Shown here piece after piece: positions 6,798-14,712 of a stretch of DNA of 64,000 nucleotides (position 1 is the stretch's first letter; every line of letters starts with the position of its first letter). The notes under the pieces were generated by a model that was given only the letters and a program-made list of their open reading frames with translations, had not been told where the DNA came from and did no database searches. The DNA is from JANQFV01 sp964468185. Its GTDB lineage: Bacteria; Planctomycetota; Phycisphaerae; UBA1845; Fen-1342. Location of the stretch: contig CAYXTR010000002.1 of assembly GCA_964468185.1 (NCBI GenBank), positions 1-64,000 of the forward strand, written 5' to 3'. Position numbers and translations under genes: made by a program.

Positions 6798-8792
6798 GTA
6801 GCCGATGCGCGCGGTGGGCGGCTCGTGGCGCAGGCGGTTGATGAGTCGCTTGGCCTGCATTTCGCGGAACGCTGCGGGGGCCTGCTCGCGCCAAGCTCGT
6901 TGTTCGGGCGTTTCGTCGGGAGTGGGCTCAGCCCGCGCGATGCGGCTGAGGTCGGCGTAGGCAGCGCGCACGCGGGGGATCTCCCAGAACGCATCGCGCA
7001 GCTCGTGGTCGTAGACGCCGAGTAGTTGGGTAGCGCTGATGACGTATGTTCCGGCTTTGAGCGGGGCGCGCGGGTCGAAGTCGATCATGCTGGGCAGGGA
7101 CTGGCAGGGCAGGTAGTCGGTTGGGAGCGCGCTGCCGAAGTAGGCCAGGTTGACGCCCGCGTCCGGGATGGTTTTTTCGTAGTCTGCCAGACGCAGGAGA
7201 TCCTGTCCCCAGTCGATGTTGCTGTCGGCGAGGTAGAGATGACCGCGGGCTGGCCCGCCGATGAACTCGTTGAAATAGGCGAGGTAGTGGGGGCAGATCC
7301 AGATGTTGGCTGCGATGAGCCAGGCGGCCGTTGCTGCGACGGCCCAGCGAGCGATGCGCAGCGTGAACCAGCCGACGCTGGCGGACGCGATGGTGAAGAG
7401 GATTGGGTACAAGGGTAGCAGGTGGCGGTGGCCGATGTTGAGGTGGCTGTTGATGATATAGGCGGCGTAAATGATGGCGAATGTGATGAGGCCGGTGAGG
7501 AGAACCGGATCTCGCACGGGCGCGCGGCGCAGCGCCAGTGCGGCGGCCCCGGCCAGGGTCAGTGCGATGATGGCGATGGGGGTTTTGATTGCGAAGGCGA
7601 TCGGGAAGTAGGACGCCCAACCCTCGTTGGAGTATTCACCCAGCAGGTACGCCGAGCGGGCCTCGGTTGATTGGAATGTCATTGCGAGGCCGTAGACGTA
7701 TGCTTCGGGCAGCAGACTATGCTCGGCCGCGTATCGGAGGAAGGATGGGATCGGGCCGGACTTCGGGGTGCCGTCGGCGTCGCGCAGCATGCCGACCCAT
7801 TGGCGTGTGAGGTGATTGACGGAGCGTTCGAAGTGCTCGACCGCCGCGGGCGTTGCTTCGTCCGCCGGCAGGGGGGCGACGATGGTGTCGCGCCAGCCGT
7901 AGGTTGTCCAGATGCCGGCGTAGGTGGCCAGGGTGAGGGCGATGGCGGCGCCGACCACGGTGGCGAGCCGGCTTTGTGGTGGCTTCTGCGTCTTGTTGGC
8001 GTCTGCTGGCGCTGGTCGTGGGCGTTGCAGGAGTGCGTGAATCGCCATCGCGACGAGGGCCGGCAAGATCAGCGGCCAGGACATCTTGGTCACGCTGGCG
8101 GCGGCGAGGGCACCAGCGGCCGCGAGCAGCGCCGGCCAAGTGCCGCGCTGCATAAGCCGGGCGAAGGTCAGGAGCGCGAGCATGAGGCAGAGGGCGATGG
8201 GTACGTCTGTGGTGATCAGGCGGCCGTGGGCGAGGAGCGTCGGGCTGAAGCAGGCGAGCAGCAGCGCGAGCAGGCCGGCCTGGGGTCCGATGAGGGTGCG
8301 GGCTGTGGCGTAGACGGTGCCACAGAGCGCCAGCAGGACGCAGACCATCATCATGCGGCCGCGGATGACCAATTGCTGGCCGTCGTTCAGGTGGAACAGC
8401 CAATGGCGGCCGAACTGGAATACGTTCGCGCTGAGCCAATGCTCATTGTCCGGTGTGGGCCACTGGTAGTTGCTCAGGAGGATCGGCAGCGCGCACCAGA
8501 GTTTTGCGAGCGGCGGGTGGTCGGGGGCGAGGCGATAGTCCGCGGTATGAACATAGCTGACGCCGGCGGTCAGGTGGCTGGTTTCGTCGAACGTCACGCT
8601 GTCGCGCACGAGCGATGCAATCGCCAGGGTGGCGCAGGTGGCGAGCAACAGCAGCACGAGCGTGAGATGCGGCCAGCCGCCCGTGGGCAGGAGTCGGCTG
8701 GGAAGCGCTGCGGGTGGTGGCGTGGGATGCGCGGCCGGCTCTTTACGCGCAGGCGGCGGATTGGCGGATTGGTCGCTCGCGCGGGCAGGCAT
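6741..8792 (-). CDS. GT39-type glycosyltransferase, integral membrane
   Basis: 683 residues with about a dozen hydrophobic helices. After the first helix comes the acidic pair of the GT39/PMT/ArnT group (TFDETSHLTAG, Asp69-Glu70), followed by DHPPLAKL, a typical motif of the first periplasmic loop. These enzymes take sugar from a polyprenyl-phosphate donor and add it to protein or lipid outside the membrane. A soluble C-terminal part (from about residue 545) follows, as in related proteins. It starts 6 bases after the B12-binding/MeaB gene, so the two are likely one transcript, although no functional link is apparent. Its 3' end overlaps the convergent hydrolase gene. Confidence 0.85.
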   Translation of the reverse strand: MPARASDQSANPPPARKEPAAHPTPPPAALPSRLLPTGGWPHLTLVLLLLATCATLAIASLVRDSVTFDETSHLTAGVSYVHTADYRLAPDHPPLAKLWCALPILLSNYQWPTPDNEHWLSANVFQFGRHWLFHLNDGQQLVIRGRMMMVCVLLALCGTVYATARTLIGPQAGLLALLLACFSPTLLAHGRLITTDVPIALCLMLALLTFARLMQRGTWPALLAAAGALAAASVTKMSWPLILPALVAMAIHALLQRPRPAPADANKTQKPPQSRLATVVGAAIALTLATYAGIWTTYGWRDTIVAPLPADEATPAAVEHFERSVNHLTRQWVGMLRDADGTPKSGPIPSFLRYAAEHSLLPEAYVYGLAMTFQSTEARSAYLLGEYSNEGWASYFPIAFAIKTPIAIIALTLAGAAALALRRAPVRDPVLLTGLITFAIIYAAYIINSHLNIGHRHLLPLYPILFTIASASVGWFTLRIARWAVAATAAWLIAANIWICPHYLAYFNEFIGGPARGHLYLADSNIDWGQDLLRLADYEKTIPDAGVNLAYFGSALPTDYLPCQSLPSMIDFDPRAPLKAGTYVISATQLLGVYDHELRDAFWEIPRVRAAYADLSRIARAEPTPDETPEQRAWREQAPAAFREMQAKRLINRLRHEPPTARIGYSLFVYNLTNADIARLTQP

Positions 8793-8798
8793 GGCGGC

Positions 8799-9908
8799 CT
8801 ACTTGGGCAGCTTCTGTTCGATCCACTCGCAGATCGGCTCGAAGCCCTCGGTGCGAATGGAGCTGACCTGCCAGATCGGGAGGTCCTTGTCGTCCATCGC
8901 CTCGCGCAGCAAGCGGGCGGTGGTGTCAGCACCGTTGAGGTCCGCCTTGTGCACGACGTGCCCGGTAGCGATTTCAAATACGCCTGCCTTGGCAAACTGC
9001 ACGGCGTCGCCGCCACCGGGCATGTTCAGCAGCACCACTTCATCGGTCAGCGTGCGGATTTGCGTGTCGTTCTGCCCCGCGCCGACGGTTTCGATCAGGA
9101 TGATCGGATAGCCGGCGGCGGCCAGCAGCTTGGCGATGTCCTCGAGATGCGGCGCGAGACCGCCGGCCTGCCCCTCCGAAGCGAGGCTGCGGACGAAGAG
9201 CCCATGATCCGGCTGGTCAGACTGAATGCGGAGGCGATCGCCAAGCACCGAACCGCCGGTGAGCGGGCTGGTGGGGTCGACCGCGATGACGGCAACCTGC
9301 TGTTCACGTTGCCGCAGCTCTTTGGCCAGCTTGCCGATGAACGTGCTCTTGCCGACGCCCGGGGCACCTGTGATTCCGATGGTGAGGTGCGGCGGCGGAT
9401 CTGGAATCTGACCCAGACGGTTGCCGTGACCCTGCATGATGAGCGTAATCGCCCGCGGCAGACCGGTTGGACTATCGAGACTCGGCGTCTGGCCATCCTC
9501 GCGCTTGGCGCGGTACTTCTCGGCGAGATTGCGAAAGGCGTCGATGATCGTGGCCATGGACGTGCCGGGGTTGAAGATGCCGTCGATCTTCGCGTCTCGC
9601 AGGCGGGTGTGATCCTCCTCCGGAATGATGCCGCCGACGGTGATCGGGATATCGGGGATACCGGCATTCTCACAAAGCCGTCGAACTTCCGGCATGATCG
9701 TCATGTGGGCGGCTGACAGCAGGCTGACGCCGACGACGTCGACGTCTTCCTGGAGGGCGGCATGGACGGTGGCGGCGGGGGTCTGCCACAAGCCGGAGTA
9801 GATCACCTCCATGCCGGCGTCGCGGAGGTTACGGACGATGAGTTTGGCCCCGCGGTCGTGACCATCGAGACCGATTTTGGCAATGAGGACGCGGATTGGA
9901 CGAGACAT
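8799..9908 (-). CDS. B12-binding domain fused to MeaB/ArgK-type GTPase
   Basis: 369 residues from ATG 9908, chosen because GGAG lies 5 bases upstream and the B12 domain begins at once. Residues 1-130 are the cobalamin-binding domain of acyl-CoA mutases: DGHDRG with the axial His17, VGVSLLS and TVGGIIP. Residues about 155-369 are a MeaB-type G protein with Walker A (GAPGVGKS), DPTSPLTGG and ETVGAGQND. MeaB proteins guard and reload B12 in methylmalonyl-CoA-type mutases. This order is that of the first half of IcmF, but the mutase domain is absent and no mutase gene is in the window. The base-recognition motif reads HKAD in place of NKAD. Confidence 0.9.
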   Translation of the reverse strand: MSRPIRVLIAKIGLDGHDRGAKLIVRNLRDAGMEVIYSGLWQTPAATVHAALQEDVDVVGVSLLSAAHMTIMPEVRRLCENAGIPDIPITVGGIIPEEDHTRLRDAKIDGIFNPGTSMATIIDAFRNLAEKYRAKREDGQTPSLDSPTGLPRAITLIMQGHGNRLGQIPDPPPHLTIGITGAPGVGKSTFIGKLAKELRQREQQVAVIAVDPTSPLTGGSVLGDRLRIQSDQPDHGLFVRSLASEGQAGGLAPHLEDIAKLLAAAGYPIILIETVGAGQNDTQIRTLTDEVVLLNMPGGGDAVQFAKAGVFEIATGHVVHKADLNGADTTARLLREAMDDKDLPIWQVSSIRTEGFEPICEWIEQKLPK

Positions 9909-10107
9909 GGTTTCTCCGCATAATTTGGATCGGCCTGGGACGATGCAGGCGGCTGGAAAAATGCGAATATAGCCGGTGACGGCGGATTGACAACCCAGTA
10001 GCGCTGCGGCAAAGTCTGCCAGGGTGGGGTCTATCCTGACGCCGACAGTCAACGGGCTTGGCGGTTGGTCCGACGGTTGTCGGCGGGACTGGCGGCAGGC
10101 GTCCCGG

Positions 10108-10758
10108 GTGGACGTCAGCTTGCGTGACCGGTGGATTGCAGGTTTGTCAGAGAGGAAACCGATCATCGGCTTGTGCGGCGGAATCGGCGCGGGTAAATCC
10201 CGCGTGGCGGCCGAGTTCGACCGTCTTGGTTGCGTCGTGATCGATTCAGACCGGTTGAACCACGAGGTTCTGGAGCAGCCTCAGGTATTGGCGGAGTTGG
10301 TGCGATGGTGGGGGGGCGACGTGTGTGGGCCGGATGGCAAGCCCGACCGCAAACGGATCGCGGAAATCGTGTTTTCGGATGCACAGCAGAAAGGGCGGCT
10401 GGAAAGACTGGTTTACCCCTTGATCGACCAGCGGAGGCGGGCTAAGATACACGCGGTACAAGATCAACCGGCAGTCAAAGCCATCGTCATCGATTCCCCG
10501 CTCCTGCTAGAAAGCAATCTTGATCGCGAGTGCGATGCGATTGTCTTTGTCGACGCGGATCAATCCACACGAATCGAAAGGCTGCGCAGGACGCGCGGCT
10601 GGACTGCCGAGGAAATGAGGCGGCGTGAAGGCCACCACATGCCGCCGAACGAGAAATGCTCACGGGCTGACTTCATTCTTGATAACAACGGTTCGTTGGA
10701 GCAACTTCGCCTGCAGGTGGCCGACATCCTTCAGAAGATCGTGACCCGGCACTTTTGA
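10108..10758 (+). CDS. coaE: Dephospho-CoA kinase
   Basis: CoaE phosphorylates dephospho-CoA at the ribose 3' hydroxyl, the last step of CoA synthesis. The P loop is GGIGAGKS, followed by DSDRLNHEVL (substrate-binding acid), a lid-like region (ERLRRTRGWTAEEMRRRE) and ADFILDN near the end, all typical of the family. The GTG at 10108 gives 216 residues; the TTG at 10144 lies just before the P loop and gives 204, also within the usual length. Neither has a strong Shine-Dalgarno sequence. Longer in-frame starts back to 10024 look too long. It is followed by rho on the same strand, 83 bases on. Confidence 0.9.
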   Translation: MDVSLRDRWIAGLSERKPIIGLCGGIGAGKSRVAAEFDRLGCVVIDSDRLNHEVLEQPQVLAELVRWWGGDVCGPDGKPDRKRIAEIVFSDAQQKGRLERLVYPLIDQRRRAKIHAVQDQPAVKAIVIDSPLLLESNLDRECDAIVFVDADQSTRIERLRRTRGWTAEEMRRREGHHMPPNEKCSRADFILDNNGSLEQLRLQVADILQKIVTRHF

Positions 10759-10841
10759 GTGTTTGGGGTGCCTGGAGCCGGTTGGGCCACGTTGGCGCAA
10801 CAAGCCAGCGTACGGGCCTGACGTGCAATGCGGAGTTAGGT

Positions 10842-12425
10842 ATGGCCAAGTCAACTACCAAGTCACGCAGCAAGAAGAAGCTGCAGGACGTCATCGAGAG
10901 CATCCCTGACGAGGGAGAAAGTACCGTGTCCGAAGCTGACCAGCAGAACGGCGGGACCAAGAAGAAGCGATCCAAGAGCAAGGCTGAGAAGGCGGAGAAG
11001 GACGAGTCCCAGTTCGTCGCCACCGAGACGGCGGATGAGCCGGAGACCGAGGCCGAGGCCGAGGCCGAAGGCGCCGAGGAGACGCCGAAGAAGTCGCGCA
11101 AGAAGAAGGGCGACGACGATGTCGCCATTGATCGCGCCACGCACGAGAAGTACGAGCGCATCAAGCGCGGCGAGCTCCACATCACGGATCTCCAGAAGAT
11201 GACCGTGGCGGAGCTGCACGAGGTTGCCAAGGAAGAGAACATCGAGGACTACGTTGGCTTGCCCAAGCAGGATCTCATCTTCCAGATCCTCAAACGCCGC
11301 ATCAGCCAGAATGGCCTGCTCTATGGCGAGGGCGTGCTGGAAGTGTTGCCCGATGGCTTCGGTTTCCTCCGCAGCCCGGAGTACAACTACCTGCCGTGTC
11401 CGGATGACATCTATGTCAGCCCGTCACAGATCAGGCGCTTTGGCCTGCGCAATGGTCACATCGTCGCCGGCCAGATCCGCCCGCCCAAGGAGTCCGAGCG
11501 TTACTTCGCGCTGCTGCGGGTCGAGGCGATCAACTACGAGACCCCGGAGATGGTCACCGAGAAGACCAACTTCGAGGACCTCACGCCGCTGCACCCCGAG
11601 GAGCGTCTGTTCCTCGAGACGGCGCCGAAAGAGCTGAACATGCGGATCGTCGACCTGGTCACGCCGATCGGTAAAGGGCAGCGCATGCTGATCGTCGCCC
11701 CGCCGCGGACCGGCAAGACCGTCCTGCTGCAGAAGATGGCCAACGCCATTTCGACGAATCACGACGATGCCCGCGTCATCATCCTCCTGATTGACGAGCG
11801 CCCGGAAGAAGTCACCGAAATGCAGCGGGCGACCAAGGCGGAGGTTATCAGCTCGACGTTTGACGAGCCCGCCAGCCGTCACGTCCAGGTCGCCGAAATG
11901 GTGATCGACAAGGCCCGCCGGCTGGTCGAGTACGGCCACGATGTGGTGATCTTGCTGGATTCGATCACGCGTCTGGCGCGCGCCTACAACACCGAAGTCC
12001 CGCACTCCGGGAAGATCCTGACCGGTGGTGTCGACGCCAACGCGCTGCAGAAGCCGAAACGCTTTTTCGGTGCGGCGCGTAACATCGAAGAGGGCGGCAG
12101 CCTGACCATCATCGGCACGGCCCTCGTCGACACCGGCTCCAAGATGGACGAGGTCATTTTCGAGGAGTTCAAGGGCACCGGTAACAGCGAGTTGCACCTC
12201 GACCGCCGCCTGGTCGACAAGCGCATCTGGCCGGCCATCAACATCCCGGCCTCCGGTACGCGTAAGGAAGAGCTGTTGCTGCACGAACAGGAGCTTGAGA
12301 AGGTCTACATGCTCCGCCGCGTGCTCAGCGACATGAATCCGGTCGAATCGGTGGAAATGCTGCGCAACCGGCTGCAGAAGGTCGAGAGCAATCGGCTGTT
12401 CCTGATGACGATGAACCTGGCGTAG
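10842..12425 (+). CDS. rho: Transcription termination factor Rho
   Basis: Rho is a hexameric RNA-dependent ATPase that ends transcription. The ATG at 10842 has GGAG 6 bases upstream and gives 527 residues. The first 100 residues are a Lys/Glu/Ala-rich low-complexity insert. They are followed by the Rho_N helical domain (ELHITDLQKMTVAELHEVA), the RNA-binding cold-shock-like domain (GVLEVLPDGFGFLRS, YVSPSQIRRF), Walker A near residue 285 (APPRTGKT), LLIDERPEEVTEM, and VVILLDSITRLARAYN as Walker B and Q loop. It is longer than enteric Rho (about 419 residues) because of the N-terminal insert. Such inserts are known in high-GC bacteria and can bind RNA. Confidence 0.97.
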   Translation: MAKSTTKSRSKKKLQDVIESIPDEGESTVSEADQQNGGTKKKRSKSKAEKAEKDESQFVATETADEPETEAEAEAEGAEETPKKSRKKKGDDDVAIDRATHEKYERIKRGELHITDLQKMTVAELHEVAKEENIEDYVGLPKQDLIFQILKRRISQNGLLYGEGVLEVLPDGFGFLRSPEYNYLPCPDDIYVSPSQIRRFGLRNGHIVAGQIRPPKESERYFALLRVEAINYETPEMVTEKTNFEDLTPLHPEERLFLETAPKELNMRIVDLVTPIGKGQRMLIVAPPRTGKTVLLQKMANAISTNHDDARVIILLIDERPEEVTEMQRATKAEVISSTFDEPASRHVQVAEMVIDKARRLVEYGHDVVILLDSITRLARAYNTEVPHSGKILTGGVDANALQKPKRFFGAARNIEEGGSLTIIGTALVDTGSKMDEVIFEEFKGTGNSELHLDRRLVDKRIWPAINIPASGTRKEELLLHEQELEKVYMLRRVLSDMNPVESVEMLRNRLQKVESNRLFLMTMNLA

Positions 12426-12550
12426 CCGCCGCACCGCGCAACAGCCCCATGTGTCGGGTCAGGCGTCCGGACATTGGATGACCGACCTCTCGGCGGTCGT
12501 GAGCATCCGGGCCGCGTGCTTTCTTGAGCCCTGGTCCCCGCGCGGTCGTC

Positions 12551-14497
12551 TCAGGTCTGCTCTGCCCGGTGCAGCCACTCCTCTTCGGCGAGCGTCAAGG
12601 CCGCGCGCACTTCGTCGAACTTCGCCCGCAGCCGCGCGAGTTTGTCCGGGTCGCGGTAGACGTCCGCATCGCCGAAGTGCACTTCCAGCCGATTGAGCTG
12701 TTCCTCATGCTCGTGAATCAGCACCTCGAGCTCTTCGAGCTTCATTTTCGCATACGGATTATCGCGTCGCGGCGGTACCGGTTGCCCGTCACGCTTTGCG
12801 CTGCCCGCTCGTTTCTTCTTCGGTGAGGCAGCGGTGTTGTCCGCCGTCTCCGCGGCCGCGCGCTGCTGTTCGACCTGCGCGATGTAGTAGCTGTAATTCC
12901 CGTTATAGAGCGCGTGGCCGTCAGGACGAATGACCAGCAGCTGCTGCACAATCCGATCCAGGAAGTACCGGTCGTGACTGACCGCAACGATCGTTCCCGG
13001 GAAGTCGTTCAAGGCGCGTTCCAGGTTCTCACGCGACGGAATGTCCAGGTGATTCGTCGGCTCATCCAGAATCAGCACGTCCGGCGAAGTCAAGATCAGC
13101 TTCATGAAACGCACCCGGGACTGCTCGCCGCCGGATAGCTGATGTACCTGCTTGTACGGATCTTCGTCCGTGAACAGAAACCGCGCCGCCACACGGCGCG
13201 CCGACCGCTCCAGCAGGTCCGGCCGGACCACCTGAATCTCGTCGATAATCGTGTGCTCGGGATTCAGTCGATCGGCATCCTGGGCGAAGTACCCGACCCG
13301 TGCTTTGGGTGACACCTCGATCTCACCGGCCGTCGCCGCCACCTGCCCGAGGATGATCTTCAGCAGCGTTGTCTTGCCGGTACCGTTTGGCCCGGTGATG
13401 CCCAGCCGCTGCCCCGTGTAGATGGTCAGATTCAGATTGTCGAACAGTCGCTTCTCGCCGTAGTGCTTCGCCAGTTCGGCGGCATGGATCACCTCCTTGC
13501 CCTGCTGTGGAGCACCTTTCTCGCGCGGCTGGCTGCCGAAATCGAGCTTCAGGGTGCGCTGCGCACCGGGTTTCTCGAGCACGAATTCTCCGGCCTCCAT
13601 CTGTCGCTCCAAACGTTTCAGCCGACCCTGCGCCTCGCGCGTCCGTTGGCCGGCCATGTGGCGGGCGATGAACTCCCGCTCCTTGGCAATATACTCGCGG
13701 TCCTTCTCATACTGCCGGGCCTGCGTGAGTCGCCGCACTGCGCGTGTCTGGACGTAGTTGCTGTAATTCCCCGGATACGAATACACCCGGCCGCCGGTCA
13801 ACTCGATCGTTCGCTGCGCCAGGCGGTCCAGCAAGTACCGATCGTGTGAGATGATCAGTGCGCCACCGTGATGCCCCGCCAGGAACTTCTCCAACCACCG
13901 CACCGCGTCAATATCCAGGTGATTCGTCGGCTCATCCAGCAACAGATACTGCCGGTCCTCCAGCAATAGCCGCGCCAATGCCGCCCGACACCGCTGGCCG
14001 CCGGAAAGCGCCGCCACGGGCAAGTCATAGTCTCCCGGCGCGAACCCCAGCCCGCCCAGCACCTCATTCAGCCGCTGCTCGAACGTATACCCACCAGCCG
14101 CCTCGAACCGCGCATTGATCCTGTCATACTGCTGCATGAGCCCTTCGAGCCGCGGACCTCCGCCTTCGCGGGCCATCTTGTCCGAGAGATCATGCAGCTT
14201 CTCTTCCAGCCCCAACAACTCCGAGAAGGCCTCGGCCACCGCCGCGCGCACGGTCACATTCCGGGGCACATCCGGATCCTGTGACAAATACCCCACTTCC
14301 AGCCCCTTCGACCGCGTCACCGTCCCCAGATCCGGTGACAGGTCGCCCGTGATCAGCTTCAGCAGCGTCGTCTTCCCGGCACCGTTCGCCCCGATCAGCG
14401 CCGCGGTCTCACCGGTATGCAGATCGAGCGCTACCCGGTCGAGGACGATCTGCGGGCCGAACTGCTTCGTCACGTTCTGTAGCCGTATGCTGCCCAT
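12551..14497 (-). CDS. ABC-F family ATPase (Uup-like)
   Basis: 648 residues with two ABC ATPase domains and no membrane segment, the ABC-F layout of ribosome-associated proteins. The first domain has GANGAGKTT, LSGGQRCRAAL and LLDEPTNHLD. The second has GPNGTGKTT, LSGGEQSRVRF and LILDEPTNHLD. The linker between them is long and charged. The last 80 residues form a charged coiled coil (ELEVLIHEHEEQL and after), as in Uup and some YdiF-type proteins. The ATG at 14497 gives full length. It faces the divergent protease gene across about 215 bases. Which ABC-F subfamily it belongs to is not certain. Confidence 0.92.
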   Translation of the reverse strand: MGSIRLQNVTKQFGPQIVLDRVALDLHTGETAALIGANGAGKTTLLKLITGDLSPDLGTVTRSKGLEVGYLSQDPDVPRNVTVRAAVAEAFSELLGLEEKLHDLSDKMAREGGGPRLEGLMQQYDRINARFEAAGGYTFEQRLNEVLGGLGFAPGDYDLPVAALSGGQRCRAALARLLLEDRQYLLLDEPTNHLDIDAVRWLEKFLAGHHGGALIISHDRYLLDRLAQRTIELTGGRVYSYPGNYSNYVQTRAVRRLTQARQYEKDREYIAKEREFIARHMAGQRTREAQGRLKRLERQMEAGEFVLEKPGAQRTLKLDFGSQPREKGAPQQGKEVIHAAELAKHYGEKRLFDNLNLTIYTGQRLGITGPNGTGKTTLLKIILGQVAATAGEIEVSPKARVGYFAQDADRLNPEHTIIDEIQVVRPDLLERSARRVAARFLFTDEDPYKQVHQLSGGEQSRVRFMKLILTSPDVLILDEPTNHLDIPSRENLERALNDFPGTIVAVSHDRYFLDRIVQQLLVIRPDGHALYNGNYSYYIAQVEQQRAAAETADNTAASPKKKRAGSAKRDGQPVPPRRDNPYAKMKLEELEVLIHEHEEQLNRLEVHFGDADVYRDPDKLARLRAKFDEVRAALTLAEEEWLHRAEQT

Positions 14498-14712
14498 GGC
14501 AGACCTATGGTAGCACGCCGGCGCTCCGCCGACAGCATGCGTTGCGGCACGTCATGAGAACGGTTATCGGTCGATCTTCGTGTGAAGTTGTCGGCGCCGT
14601 TTGACCCGCTGCGGCTGGTTGAGCAAGGTAAAGCCGCAATGTCATACGACGTTTCGTTCATATTTGGTGCGGCGGGCCGACAGGTGGTCGCACGTAACAG
14701 GAAAGGATGATC

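Noticed and set aside
7671..9716. 681-codon forward frame
   Set aside because: Antisense to the GT39-like and B12/MeaB genes, both of which have clear motifs; the frame itself has none.
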